Assembly (NCBI RefSeq): GCF_003697815.1
Contig: NZ_RDQG01000037.1
Coordinates: forward strand, 1 to 50,469
Origin: Halalkalicoccus subterraneus
GTDB lineage: Archaea; Halobacteriota; Halobacteria; Halobacteriales; Halalkalicoccaceae
Length of the DNA stretch: 50,469 nucleotides
Reading direction: 5' to 3'
In this document: positions 15,854 to 24,333 of the stretch, piece by piece
Layout of the letters: each line of letters opens with the position of its first letter
Numbering within the stretch: position 1 is the first letter of the stretch
Made by a program: the position numbers and the translations under genes
The notes under the pieces: generated by a model
Seen by the model: the letters and a program-made list of their open reading frames with translations, nothing else
Databases searched by the model: none
What the model was told of the DNA's origin: nothing

Positions 15854-16102
15854 ATGGGCATTGCCGACAAACAAATTCGGGTCAGTGAAGCGGTGAAACG
15901 TGAGATCGAGCGCCGTCGACGGGAGGGGGAGAGTTACAACGACGTCCTCGAACGAACGTTTGCTACTCGCCCTTCAACTGATCGCGACCTGTTCGCTGGC
16001 TTTGGGATACTATCCGACGAGGAAGCTGACCGGGTCCGTGAGAACGTCGATCAGAGTAGAAAGAAATCGAAAGAACGCATGCGCCGCATAGACATCGAAT
16101 GA
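15854..16102 (+). CDS. vapB: VapB-like antitoxin
   Basis: I chose the ATG at 15854 (MGIADKQIRVSEAVKREIE), giving 82 residues; an upstream ATG at 15797 in the same frame adds an atypical Arg-rich leader. The sequence IRVSEAVKREIERRRREGESYNDVLERTF is the short strand-helix-helix of haloarchaeal VapB-type antitoxins. An acidic/basic tail for toxin binding follows. Its stop overlaps the toxin start (ATGA). It should neutralise the PIN RNase and repress its own promoter. Confidence 0.78.
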   Translation: MGIADKQIRVSEAVKREIERRRREGESYNDVLERTFATRPSTDRDLFAGFGILSDEEADRVRENVDQSRKKSKERMRRIDIE

Positions 16103-16491
16103 AGGTTCTGGACGCGACGTTTCTGATCGACTATCTCAGTGGCGTCGAAACCACCCGTGAGTACCTTCAAAAGCATAGCGAGGAGGTGTTCATCCATCCC
16201 GTCCCTGCATACGCCGAAGCGCTTGTCGGAGTCGGAAACGGCCCCAAAGACAGCAATATTGATGAAGTGCGTGACTCCTTATCGTGGGGGGAAGTATACA
16301 GCGTGGATAAGCAGACGGCAGTGACCGCGGCAGCGATCGCTGATGAAGTCGGACCAGAAGGACCGTATCTTGCAGGAATGGACGCGTTGATTGCAGCGGT
16401 TGGGCGCGAGCTTGACGCACCAGTCGTCAGCGCTGATAGTGACCTCACCCACCCCGCGATGGCCAAGGTCATCGCTGTCGAAGAATACTGA
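16099..16491 (+). CDS. vapC: VapC-like PIN-domain toxin
   Basis: The 130-residue protein starts MKVLDATFLIDYLSG, with the first catalytic Asp in the hydrophobic β1 strand. E40 follows in YAEALVG, and the late acidic residues lie in YLAGMDALIAAVGRELDAPVVSADSDL. This is a complete four-acid PIN nuclease active site. VapC toxins cleave tRNA or rRNA. It is translationally coupled to the antitoxin. Such pairs stabilise plasmids. Confidence 0.85.
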   Translation: MKVLDATFLIDYLSGVETTREYLQKHSEEVFIHPVPAYAEALVGVGNGPKDSNIDEVRDSLSWGEVYSVDKQTAVTAAAIADEVGPEGPYLAGMDALIAAVGRELDAPVVSADSDLTHPAMAKVIAVEEY

Positions 16492-16584
16492 TTCTCATCC
16501 GTTCGAAGAGCATGAGGAGACATCTCTTTGAGCCTCATTCCCGATAAAATTCGAATAATGGCACAGAATCACGCCGATTGACCG

Positions 16585-16737
16585 ATGACTAACGACGAAC
16601 TCGCGGAAGTGAGCGAAGCGATCCGTGAGCAGCGCGATGACTATCTCGCAAGTGAAGGTGTCGACGTGAGTACGTAGGACGAGAATGTTGACGCTCTCAC
16701 CCGTGGAGCTGATCGCGACGCTGCTGATTCCGACTAA
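16585..16737 (+). pseudogene. short ORF interrupted by an in-frame TAG
   Basis: MTNDELAEVSEAIREQRDDY begins a 30-residue frame that ends at TAG (16675-16677). The same frame continues for 19 further codons of acidic haloarchaeal-type sequence (DENVDALTRGADRD) before TAA at 16735. The composition is coherent across the stop, suggesting a nonsense-mutated small protein of about 50 residues. A genuine 30-residue protein is also possible. No family recognised. Confidence 0.35.
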
Positions 16738-16797
16738 CGACGCTTCTACTTCAGCTCTCGTGAACAGAACAATCAGTACCGAAGCGTTAGCGACCGT

Positions 16798-16846
16798 ACC
16801 TTGTGCAACATCGGCCGTACCTATAAAGACGGTTGTTGTACAAGGT
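16798..16846. repeat. inverted repeat of the CCTTGTGCAAC family
   Basis: ACCTTGTGCAACA (16798-16810) and TGTTGTACAAGGT (16834-16846) are complementary at 12 of 13 positions around a 23-bp spacer that contains a TATA-like CTATAAA. It lies about 60 bp before the ribbon-helix-helix gene. Related pairs occur at 1662-1707 and 48442-48482. Confidence 0.5.
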
Positions 16847-16908
16847 GTGAAGGGGCGCAAGCCAAACGGCTGACAGAGCTACTTGTATACGGCTTCCAAG
16901 CGGCGGTC

Positions 16909-17211
16909 ATGGAAGCGATTACGATCCGTCTCAAGGAAAGTACCCTCAAATCGCTCGACAGTGAGGCGGACGAACACAGGCGTATACGAGGCGAGCACAT
17001 CCGCGAAATGATCCGAGCACGGGACGAGTACGAGGCGAAGCTCGCCGAATACGAGGACGAGATCGAGAAACTGAAACAAGAGAACGAACGGATCCGTCGC
17101 GAGAAGCGTCTGATCCTCGAGCAGCGAGAAGAGAACCACGAACTCCAGCGCTACGTCGAAGACGAACTCAGTTACCGAGAAGCGGGACTCGGGACCCGCG
17201 TCAAATGGTAG
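16909..17211 (+). CDS. ribbon-helix-helix protein with a coiled coil, slightly truncated
   Basis: The ATG at 16909 (MEAITIRLKEST) begins a CopG-type ribbon-helix-helix domain (ITIRLKESTLKSLDSEADEH), followed by a long coiled coil (about 45-88). An upstream in-frame ATG runs through the inverted repeat and is less likely. The protein ends RVKW at TAG 17209-17211, but the same frame continues LFGKRED to a second TAG at 17233. Many relatives end in a WWLFG-type hydrophobic segment, so TGG to TAG may have cut off eight residues. Probably a DNA-binding protein; target unknown. Confidence 0.65.
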   Translation: MEAITIRLKESTLKSLDSEADEHRRIRGEHIREMIRARDEYEAKLAEYEDEIEKLKQENERIRREKRLILEQREENHELQRYVEDELSYREAGLGTRVKW

Positions 17212-17231
17212 TTGTTCGGAAAAAGAGAAGA

Positions 17232-17399
17232 TTAGCCCCCAGTGACCGATTCGGGGGACGCGTTCGTATTGGCAGGATCAGAGTCCCGATACAGTTCCGC
17301 TCGATTGAGGATCCGCCCGACAGTCGATTGGGGGATGCCGGCGAAGCGTGCGCGCTCGACCGTTGCTCTCGCCCTTCTCGATTCACTCGGGGATTTTCT
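17232..17399 (-). pseudogene. remnant of a helix-turn-helix protein
   Basis: A 55-codon open frame without a start codon encodes RRARATVERARFAGIPQSTV then GRILNRAELYRDSD and ends at TAA (17232-17234). The VERARFAGIPQSTVGRIL stretch looks like a helix-turn-helix. The frame is closed upstream by TGA at 17400-17402. Probably the 3' end of a gene lost by rearrangement. Confidence 0.25.
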
Positions 17400-17441
17400 T
17401 CAAGTATTTTCATGATACATATACGGGAATAATGCGATATG

Positions 17442-17449
17442 TTTATATA
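17442..17449 (+). promoter_or_regulatory. TATA box of the 35-residue membrane protein
   Basis: TTTATATA lies 24-31 bp before the ATG at 17473. This is the spacing expected for a leaderless archaeal transcript starting at or next to the start codon. Confidence 0.5.
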
Positions 17450-17472
17450 TTTTTGAGTAACAAAACAAGATA

Positions 17473-17580
17473 ATGTGGCTAAAATCGCTAATCAGTGATA
17501 TTATCGCAGTCATCATGCTTTTTCTTGTACTGGTCTCTGTAGGAGTAATTGGGCTTATTATAATTGGGCCTAGTGCGTAA
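17473..17580 (+). CDS. 35-residue single-helix membrane microprotein
   Basis: The frame encodes MWLKSLISDIIAV, then a hydrophobic segment (IMLFLVLVSVGVIGLIIIG, about residues 14-32), and ends PSA. It is one transmembrane helix with a positive N-terminus. A good TATA box sits at leaderless spacing. It lies in an AT-rich stretch unlike its neighbours. No family recognised. The promoter spacing argues for real expression despite the length. Confidence 0.45.
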   Translation: MWLKSLISDIIAVIMLFLVLVSVGVIGLIIIGPSA

Positions 17581-17841
17581 GCGGTATTGTCATTGTATTA
17601 ATATATATTCGAGTTGACGGAGCTATCTAAGATCATAGATTTCGCAGCTGGCTGAACTACAACCGAAAACGGCGAAAACATACAGATTACTAGTCTTGAT
17701 AGTGCGTAAATTACTCTACGGTCATATCGAGCGGAGTGAATCAGCCTCCGACCTGTTTACGGACTGAAAATCAGAGAAAATAACGATACAGCGTAGCGAC
17801 GCCACTGCCGAAAACTCGAACCCAGCCGCGAAATCCGGTCG

Positions 17842-19623
17842 TCAGCCGACCGTTCGCAGGAAGGTCCCGATGAATCTGGCGAACGTCCGGCTACCGATCT
17901 CGGGATCGTCCCGAATCGGAATATCGAGTTTCCGCTTGAGCAGGTAATCGGTGAGCCGCCAGAGATTGTAGATCAACGTCGCGAACACGAAGTTCACGAA
18001 CCGGACGCAGTAGTCCATCGACGACGTTCGCGGCATGAAATCCTTGATCGCCTTGTATTCGATCTCGATGTCCCACCGACGCCGATACTTGTTCACCACG
18101 CTGTCCACCTCGTCCGTTTCGACTCGCTGATTCGTGGCGAACATCGCGTATTCCCCGTCCTCGTTCCGCGACGGGACGTAGATGATGTTCAGCTCGTGAC
18201 TTCGTTCGCCGTCGCTCGACTCCACGCCGTGTTCGACGGCGACGTTCGCTTCCGGATCCGATTCGAGATTGTCGAGGTATGGGATGTCTTGCTTGTACTC
18301 CTTTTTCGGCGTGATATACGTGACGTCGTGCTCATCGACCGTGTTGAACACGGCGTGACCGTAGAACTCGCGGTCGAACAGCACGGTATCGATATCGACG
18401 AACTCCTGAGCCTTCGTCAGCAGTCGATCAACGAGGTGGGCGAGTTCGTATGTCACCGCGTCTTCGGACTCCCAGCCGGAACATTCCTTGACGGGTTCGA
18501 CGCCAAGGATGATCGGGACGTTGTCGCCGACGAGGGTGATCGTCGCGTATTTGAACCCGTATCGAGCCTCCTTCGGACCACTCCCGTCGTCGTCATCGGC
18601 CTGCTTGTTGTCGCCTTTCAGGTATCCGCTCGCCATCTTCGGGAACGCCTCGTTCGGAATCCTTTCCTCACGATCTTCCCATGGCGGAACGTAGATCCGC
18701 TCGTAGGTCATGTCGATAGCGGCGATCGTCTCCCGGTCGGCGAACGGCGTGTCGCCGTTGATTGCCGAAATCGTGTTTCGCGTCGAGAGATCGAATGCGG
18801 TGACAGCTGCATCGCGGATTGCAGCGATGTCGGGCAGCTCTTCGGCGTCGGTCAGGTAGTCGTCGAGTCCCGCCTGTAGCGCTTCTTCCTTGGGCGTACC
18901 GAACTTTTTGATGGCTCTCAGGATGGTCTTTCCGTCGGGCGTGTAGTCGTCGTCGGTGAGCCACCCGATCTCCCCTTCGGAGTTGGCAGAGCCGGTAGTC
19001 GCGCACATCCGCGCCAGCACGTCGAATATCTCTTCGTCGAGATATTCCTTGTTGTCGGCTCGACTCGTCTCGAAGTGTGGAAGGACGGTCTGGCGCGCGA
19101 ACCGCACGGTCTGATGGGTGGCCTGACGCTTGCGCTCTCGTTTCGACGGCCCTTTGTCGGCATCATCGTCGGACTCCAGGAGGCTGGGTGCGAGTTCTTC
19201 GACGATGGCGTTGCGGTCGTCGGCTTCGCGTGCGATCGCCTCGGCAGCGATATCGAGCACTCGCTTGGTTTCGGGCGTGAATCGCTCGCTTTCGGTTTCC
19301 GAAAGCGTCTGCTGGCGTGGGACGCCGTCGGTGAACTCGAACCGAATCCGGAGATAGGGCTGTCGCTGTATTCGAGCGGTGACTGTTTCTTGCGAGAAGC
19401 CGCGCACGCGGCGGTAGAGGTACACCTTGATCATCTGCTCGAACCCGTATTTGCCCCGGTTCTCGTCATACGGGTCCTCGCCGATCGTCAGCGGGACCGT
19501 CGCGTTCGTGATCGCCCGACTGAGGTTGTCCACACCGTCGTCGAATTGTTCCTCGACACGCTCGATGAGCATCTCGACGGCCCGAGCGGCGAGGTTAGGA
19601 GGGGTTTCAGAGGATTCACTCAT
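17842..19623 (-). CDS. IS4-like DDE transposase (large haloarchaeal type), copy 1
   Basis: Starting at the ATG at 19623 (MSESSETPPNLAARAVEML) the protein has 593 residues; an upstream ATG at 19680 adds a non-acidic leader. The DDE triad is visible: D in AAIDMTYE, D in VLFDREFYG, and E in YRRRWDIEIEYKAIK, the exact Y-(2)-R-(3)-E-(6)-K signature of IS4-type transposases. It is intact and may be active. I could not identify terminal inverted repeats or a target duplication. It shares the same C-terminal core with the transposase at 37314. Confidence 0.82.
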   Translation of the reverse strand: MSESSETPPNLAARAVEMLIERVEEQFDDGVDNLSRAITNATVPLTIGEDPYDENRGKYGFEQMIKVYLYRRVRGFSQETVTARIQRQPYLRIRFEFTDGVPRQQTLSETESERFTPETKRVLDIAAEAIAREADDRNAIVEELAPSLLESDDDADKGPSKRERKRQATHQTVRFARQTVLPHFETSRADNKEYLDEEIFDVLARMCATTGSANSEGEIGWLTDDDYTPDGKTILRAIKKFGTPKEEALQAGLDDYLTDAEELPDIAAIRDAAVTAFDLSTRNTISAINGDTPFADRETIAAIDMTYERIYVPPWEDREERIPNEAFPKMASGYLKGDNKQADDDDGSGPKEARYGFKYATITLVGDNVPIILGVEPVKECSGWESEDAVTYELAHLVDRLLTKAQEFVDIDTVLFDREFYGHAVFNTVDEHDVTYITPKKEYKQDIPYLDNLESDPEANVAVEHGVESSDGERSHELNIIYVPSRNEDGEYAMFATNQRVETDEVDSVVNKYRRRWDIEIEYKAIKDFMPRTSSMDYCVRFVNFVFATLIYNLWRLTDYLLKRKLDIPIRDDPEIGSRTFARFIGTFLRTVG

Positions 19624-19990
19624 CCGTCGTGAGGCTCCCACACCGCTCGGCGGCGGTACTGTAACTCGTCGCGCTGGCACGGACGGTCAGGCGAGTGTGT
19701 TCAAAGGGGACGATGGCTCGTCCGCTCGACTGCTGTGAAAATTTGATCGGATGAGACGGGCGTGTGTTGGACGAGAGCTCGGGAGTGAGTGGCGTATCGG
19801 TCATGGTGGCGAGCGGGTGTTTTCGGCGATACTCGCGTGGTGGTCGGTACGAGGGCGAATCGTCGAGCACGACGGACTGAGACGCTCATCTGCGCCGCTG
19901 TCGTTGCATCGACGTATTGTTTAACTCGAACAACTGTGCGTATTCCTTCGTCACATATAAACCTTCGCAAACAGATGTTCGATTCAAACA
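19624..19990. other. intergenic upstream of transposase and wHTH gene
   Basis: About 370 bp that should include the 5' end of the IS element and the promoter of the wHTH gene. A TATA box (CATATAAA, about 19953-19960) lies 35 bp before the ATG at 19991. No terminal repeat was recognised. Confidence 0.4.
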
Positions 19991-20461
19991 ATGGCCGAGA
20001 ACGAGTCCGCTCATGAGATCAGCGCCGAGGTTGCTGACCTCCTACAACGGAAGGGAACTCTCGAAATCATCGTCCGGATCGGTGAAGAGGACTTCCTGCG
20101 CCACACTGACCTCCGCAGGGAACTGCTGATGAGTTCCAGCACGATTCAAAAACGGCTCAAGGCCGGTCGGGAACACGGTCTCTGGGACCAGCGACTCGAA
20201 GAATGGGGCGACGTTACCGCCAAGGTCTACGCGCTCACTCCGTTGGGTGATTCGCTCTACGTACGCGCTAATGAGCACGAACTCGTCGAGTTGTATCAAT
20301 CACGCCGGGAAATCGTCCGGACGATTCAGAATCGGGAACGCAGAGTCGTGCTGGAGTCATCACCGGCTGATGCGAACTGGATATCGAACATTACGATGGA
20401 AGAACACGATGCCCAGCACGTCCAGAAATTCCTTCAGCAATTTTCGGACACCGAATCATGA
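19991..20461 (+). CDS. winged-helix (HxlR-like) regulator
   Basis: The 156-residue protein has an N-terminal wHTH: LQRKGTLEIIVRIGEEDF, then HTDLRRELLMSSSTIQKRLK as recognition region, and a wing with VYALTPLGDSLYV. A helical C-terminal segment (about 95-155) follows, possibly for dimerisation. HxlR/PadR-like proteins of this type often sense redox stress. It has its own TATA promoter and stands next to an IS4-like transposase in opposite orientation. Confidence 0.72.
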   Translation: MAENESAHEISAEVADLLQRKGTLEIIVRIGEEDFLRHTDLRRELLMSSSTIQKRLKAGREHGLWDQRLEEWGDVTAKVYALTPLGDSLYVRANEHELVELYQSRREIVRTIQNRERRVVLESSPADANWISNITMEEHDAQHVQKFLQQFSDTES

Positions 20462-20590
20462 TAAGAAGATGCAAAAAACCACCAATATCTGACGGAGGCA
20501 GAAACAATAGATTAGACGACAAGGGAAATAGCGAAAAATCCTCGACTCCGTCCAAGCTCACGCCGATTAGCCCAACACCGACTGTTTGTG

Positions 20591-20635
20591 AGAGGTGCTC
20601 TGGATAACAGCAAGTTAAGTCCACGGAGCACCTCT
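20591..20635. repeat. 10-bp inverted repeat
   Basis: AGAGGTGCTC (20591-20600) and GAGCACCTCT (20626-20635) are perfectly complementary with a 25-bp spacer, just before the ORF at 20644. It could be an operator or an old insertion end. Confidence 0.35.
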
Positions 20636-20643
20636 TGGCTGGT

Positions 20644-20934
20644 ATGTCCAGAGCCAGCCGGAAAATCGACCGTGACCCTGAGAAACCCCCTCGGGGAGCG
20701 AGTGGTACAGGGGCTCCAGATGGGTTCACTATCCCCGAGCGGTTCGTCGCCCGCGTTGTGAATATCGATTTGAGTTCGACCGAGAGTACTGATCGTTCAA
20801 GACGCAACTCCTCCGTCCCGCGGAATCCAGAGAAACCGGCACCGGACGAAAGCGGTGCGTGGAACAAACGCGGGTTCAGGACTGTTGATCGAATCGTCAA
20901 CTGGATCGTCACCGGCGATCCAGATATGCCGTAG
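20644..20934 (+). CDS. hypothetical small protein (uncertain)
   Basis: The frame from the ATG at 20644 encodes 96 residues rich in Arg, Pro and Ser. It ends in a possible amphipathic segment (RTVDRIVNWIVTGDPDMP). The composition is less acidic than neighbours, and a similarly long frame exists on the other strand, so it may be a chance ORF. The inverted repeat directly before it and the absence of any other candidate gene between 20462 and 21046 are the only support. Confidence 0.25.
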   Translation: MSRASRKIDRDPEKPPRGASGTGAPDGFTIPERFVARVVNIDLSSTESTDRSRRNSSVPRNPEKPAPDESGAWNKRGFRTVDRIVNWIVTGDPDMP

Positions 20935-21046
20935 CGTCCGTTTCTGAGTCCGTCATCACAGAGCGGTGAATCACCTCGGCGCGTCGTTCTCGGAGTACGC
21001 TTAGTAGCCCTGTCGCTACGGGTCGCTGCTGCTCCAGAATCGGCTT

Positions 21047-21580
21047 CTACGACGTGATCTCCTCGATGAGTTCAAAGCCGTCAACGACCTCGATCTGGCC
21101 GTCGAATCCGGCGTCTTCGACAGCAGCAACGCTTCCCTCTCCGGCATGGGTGTCGGTCGTGACGAGGTAGATATACGCCGCCTCATCGGCGTCGAGAAGC
21201 TGGACGGCAACACCGGCGAGCGCTGTATCGGCTTTTTCGATGGTATCCTCGTTACGGTTCGAGGCCCGCGCGATGTAGCCGCGAACGCCGTCCATGACCG
21301 TCGCGACTGTGGGATTCGCGTAGTCGAGGGGATCAGCGACCCGGACCCAGCCAGCATCGATGGCAGTGTTGATCGGTGTTTCGTCGGGTGTACTTCGCTC
21401 GGGAGCCCCACCCAGCTCATCGTAGACGCGGTGGGGGATAACGAACGTCCTGTCGTGCCGTTGTGCGAAGCGGGCCAGTGCGGTATACTTATCGTTCTGC
21501 TGGCGTCCACACGCGATGAACAGGCCGGTATCGGCGATCCACGCCGAACTCCCGGCGTTGGCCGTGTCGAGTTCCGTCAT
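21047..21580 (-). CDS. PIN-like nuclease domain protein
   Basis: The 177-residue protein has PIN-like features: an early Asp in AWIADTGLFIACG, a central acidic helix in NEDTIEKADTALAGVAVQLL, and a late YLVTTDTHAGEG with acidic residues. Unlike small VapC toxins it has a longer middle. Its start is 18 bp after the stop of the wHTH gene, so the two form an operon. Repeated wHTH-PIN pairing in haloarchaea suggests a toxin-regulator-like unit; this is inference. Confidence 0.65.
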   Translation of the reverse strand: MTELDTANAGSSAWIADTGLFIACGRQQNDKYTALARFAQRHDRTFVIPHRVYDELGGAPERSTPDETPINTAIDAGWVRVADPLDYANPTVATVMDGVRGYIARASNRNEDTIEKADTALAGVAVQLLDADEAAYIYLVTTDTHAGEGSVAAVEDAGFDGQIEVVDGFELIEEITS

Positions 21581-21598
21581 CCGAGGATGAGTTCTCGT

Positions 21599-22183
21599 TT
21601 ACCCGTCCTCGCGGGGTGGGTTGTCTCGCGCGTTCCGGATCCGATCGAAGTATGGATCGTGCTCTTGCATGTCGAGGACGACCTCTCGGAGAGCGTGCAG
21701 GACAGCGATCCCGAACGCAGGCTGGAGACCGAGTTCGCGAGCAGCAACGCGTTCGGACATTGTGCCCTCTGTATATGGAATCGCATAGGTGAGTGCGGCG
21801 GCGAGCTTGCCGATGCCATGCTTTTCGACGAGGAGGCTGAGATCCGGGTCTCGGGGGGCCCGGCCGATCGCGTCGATGAGTGTCGGGGTGATAGTGTACT
21901 CATCCTCGTCAAGAATCGTCGTGAGCACGACAGACAGCGCGGTGTAGGTATGGGTTTTCTGTGTCTCATCGCGGGTGAGCACGCCCAGTTCAACGAGCGA
22001 CGCGGCGTCGGAGTAGGCCGTCGTTCGCGGAATGCCGAGGTCCGCGACGATCTCATCGATAGTCACGTCGTCGCTCCGAAGAACGTGTGTATAGAGACGG
22101 GCGAGGCGCGGCTCGTCGAGAAGATCTGCGACCGCGATGAACCCGTCGACGGCGCGTTCGGGATCGCCTTTGGCTGTCGACAT
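21599..22183 (-). CDS. winged-helix regulator paired with the PIN protein (DUF7437-like)
   Basis: I favour the ATG at 22183 (MSTAKGDPERAVDGF), giving 194 residues, because a TATA-like TTATTAC lies about 27 bp upstream; an alternative ATG at 22192 adds three residues. The N-terminal half is a wHTH (VTIDEIVADLGIPRTTAYSD, then LVELGVLTRDE). The C-terminal half is helical (LSLLVEKHGIGKLAAALTYA). A perfect palindrome covers the presumed transcription start, suggesting autorepression. It is the first gene of a two-gene unit with the PIN protein. Confidence 0.7.
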   Translation of the reverse strand: MSTAKGDPERAVDGFIAVADLLDEPRLARLYTHVLRSDDVTIDEIVADLGIPRTTAYSDAASLVELGVLTRDETQKTHTYTALSVVLTTILDEDEYTITPTLIDAIGRAPRDPDLSLLVEKHGIGKLAAALTYAIPYTEGTMSERVAARELGLQPAFGIAVLHALREVVLDMQEHDPYFDRIRNARDNPPREDG

Positions 22184-22184
22184 A

Positions 22185-22205
22185 CAATACATGATTCGTG
22201 TATTG
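22185..22205 (-). promoter_or_regulatory. operator palindrome at the start of the wHTH-PIN operon
   Basis: CAATACA (22185-22191) and TGTATTG (22199-22205) are perfect inverted arms with a 7-bp spacer, placed between the TATA-like box and the chosen start codon. A bound dimer would block transcription initiation. The site is seen directly; repression is inferred. Confidence 0.5.
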
Positions 22206-22296
22206 AGTAATAACCCTTGGGGTGAGAGCTTCGGAGCACACCAGAAGGACCTCAGGGCGGTGTCGAATCCTTAGTAGTCACCGAAGTGCCGCCGAT

Positions 22297-22546
22297 TCCC
22301 GGCGTCTATGTCGATTCCATGGACGACTTCCCGGCAGGTCCGCTGATGAACAAAGCCCTGACGGTGAATACGGGTCAAACACACGTTCAGCGCTACCTCG
22401 ACCCGCTGTTGGAGCGTATCGAGGCCGGCGATATCGACCCGTCATTCGCCGTCACCCACGAGGAGCCACTGCAGAAGGGACCCGAGATGTACGAGACCTT
22501 CCGCGACAAGGACGACGACTGCATCAAGGTTGTGCTGACACCTTGA
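22297..22546 (+). pseudogene. 3' fragment of a zinc-dependent alcohol dehydrogenase
   Basis: This frame encodes only the last 83 residues or so of a dehydrogenase ([20 protein letters not shown] ... CIKVVLTP). It closely matches the C-terminus of the full-length gene at 25547 at both protein and DNA level. Similarity begins abruptly near 22297, and the catalytic and nucleotide-binding domains are missing. A deleted or partially duplicated copy is the likely origin. Confidence 0.75.
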
Positions 22547-22703
22547 TGAAGGGAAAACGACGATTCGATACATGAAAACCCGGTCAGTCAAGCGGCGTAG
22601 CGAACCGCCGATTCGGCGCTCCTCAAAGAACGAATTCCGGCGTTGCAAAATCAGGCGTTCGTTTTATTGAGAACGTATGCGTCGGTAGGGATGAGGACAA
22701 ACA

Positions 22704-23282
22704 ATGACAGATTCACTCGAAGGCAAGAGCGTCGCGGTCTTTCTCGCACCGATGGGCACAGAAGAGGTCGAATTCACCGACCCAAAAGAAGCCGTCGAGG
22801 ACGCCGGGGCGAGCGTCGATGTGGTCGGAGCCGAGACCGGCGACGTCGAAACCGTCAACGGCGACATCAATCCCGGTGGCTTATACGAGGTCGAGAGGAC
22901 GTTTTCCGAGGTCTCCGTCGAGGACTACGACGGTCTCGTGGTTCCGGGCGGTTGTGTGGGCGCGGACCAGCTCCGGGCCGACGACGACGCGGTGGGGTTC
23001 GTCCACGACTTTTTCGAGACCGAGAAACCGTTGTGTGTCATCTGTCACGGTCCGTGGACGTTGGTCGAGGCCGACGTGGTGGATGGCCGGACGCTGACCT
23101 CCTTTCACAGCCTCGAAACCGACATCCGCAACGCGGGCGGCGAGTGGGTCGATGAGGAAGTCGTCGTGGACGAGGGGCTGGTGACCAGCCGCAACCCCAA
23201 CGACCTCGATGCCTTCTGTGACAAAGTGGTCGAGGAAATCGAAGAAGGCCCACACGAGGACCGCGAGACCGAAGACGTTTGA
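22704..23282 (+). CDS. DJ-1/PfpI family protein
   Basis: The 192-residue protein has the DJ-1/PfpI fold markers: VAVFLAPMGTEEVEF with the conserved Glu, DYDGLVVPGGCVGADQL, and the nucleophile elbow VICHGPWTLVEAD with the reactive Cys. This superfamily includes stress chaperones, deglycase-like enzymes and proteases. The Cys-His-Gly-Pro-Trp elbow is of the PfpI type. It starts the stress/redox gene group. The precise reaction cannot be read from sequence. Confidence 0.85.
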   Translation: MTDSLEGKSVAVFLAPMGTEEVEFTDPKEAVEDAGASVDVVGAETGDVETVNGDINPGGLYEVERTFSEVSVEDYDGLVVPGGCVGADQLRADDDAVGFVHDFFETEKPLCVICHGPWTLVEADVVDGRTLTSFHSLETDIRNAGGEWVDEEVVVDEGLVTSRNPNDLDAFCDKVVEEIEEGPHEDRETEDV

Positions 23283-23557
23283 ATCGGTGAAAACGAGCGC
23301 CGACCGACGAATTCTTCGGCACGTTCGGCCGGGTCTGGAACGCTTGCCTAAGTTAACACTGCTGCTCAGTGTAGCAGTAATCGCAGGTTGCAGCTTGCTG
23401 GCTGATTCTAAAGGTTAAAGACAGTCCCGGTGAGTACACCGTCCGCATTTGGTGATGATCGGGTTTCTGTGCGCTGTCACGCATCGATGCGAGTACGAAG
23501 CTATCGACCCGCCGACGCAGACCGGAGGTTCAATACTATCCCGGTCCCACGGCGAGT

Positions 23558-24223
23558 ATGGGAGCACCCGACCGCGAACCGGAGGTGAGCGACGAGGCGA
23601 TCCTGACGGTGTTCGTTCGGCGCGACGAATCCGACCTACACGCCCGTGAGGTGGCCGAGGACCTGCCGATGGAGCGCGACGACCTGAACGACCGCCTCGA
23701 CGACCTCTACGAGCGCAGCCTCCTCGACAGCGAGGGCGTTCCGGGCGGGACGGTGTGGTCCATCGCGCCCGGCGTCGAAGACGACCTCTCGCCCTCTGAC
23801 GAAGCAACCGAAACGAGTGTCGAGGCGCAGGCCGCAAGCGACACCGACCTCGAAACGTCGTCGCGCCGGACGGATACTCAGTCTGGAGGTGTGGGGATGG
23901 GAGAGGACGAATCGGTCGGGGATGCGGAGGAACCGACCACGGACCTGATCGCAGCAATCGACTTGCCGGGGACGCCCGACAAACAGGAGGACCGGCGCGC
24001 GGCGCTCCGGGCGGCGTATCGCTACCTTCGGGAGGGTGCCACCGCCCAGAAGGAGGACATCACGACGGAGGTGTTTCCCGACAACCCCGCTGGCTACGAA
24101 ACCCCGGACGACGGCTGGTGGCAACAAGTCGTCCGTCCGGGCTTGGTTGCGCTGCCGGACGTAGAACAACAGGACGACGAATGGCGATTCGTCGGCGACG
24201 AGGAAGACGAAGAGCGCATCTGA
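23558..24223 (+). CDS. winged-helix domain protein with acidic linker
   Basis: The 221-residue protein has an N-terminal wHTH-like domain (EAILTVFVRRDESDLHAREV, DRLDDLYERSLLDSEGVPGG). A low-complexity acidic/Ser/Thr linker (about 75-130) follows. The C-terminal part (DKQEDRRAALRAAYRYLREG to WWQQVVRPGLVALPDVE) looks like a second DNA-binding domain. Similar two-part proteins occur in haloarchaea without known function. It is followed on the same strand by dehydrogenase genes and may regulate them. Confidence 0.6.
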   Translation: MGAPDREPEVSDEAILTVFVRRDESDLHAREVAEDLPMERDDLNDRLDDLYERSLLDSEGVPGGTVWSIAPGVEDDLSPSDEATETSVEAQAASDTDLETSSRRTDTQSGGVGMGEDESVGDAEEPTTDLIAAIDLPGTPDKQEDRRAALRAAYRYLREGATAQKEDITTEVFPDNPAGYETPDDGWWQQVVRPGLVALPDVEQQDDEWRFVGDEEDEERI

Positions 24224-24333
24224 TAACAAGTCGTGTTTCTCTGAAACGAAAATCCCAGCAGAATCGCTGACGGAGAGGATCGTGGACCGGGTACCTCGAC
24301 CGTTTTTATCCGCTGCCACCGAACCCGCCACGT

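Noticed and set aside
16801-16908. N-terminal extension of the ribbon-helix-helix protein
   Set aside because: This extension translates one arm and the spacer of an inverted repeat and gives a Cys-rich, non-family sequence; the ATG at 16909 begins the domain directly.
17759-19880. Target duplication of the first IS4-like element (ACGGACTGA on both sides)
   Set aside because: A 9-bp match exists, but no inverted terminal repeats adjoin it, so it may be chance.
21146-22210. 354-residue plus-strand ORF
   Set aside because: Antisense to the PIN and wHTH genes, both of which have clear domains; the start and composition are poor.
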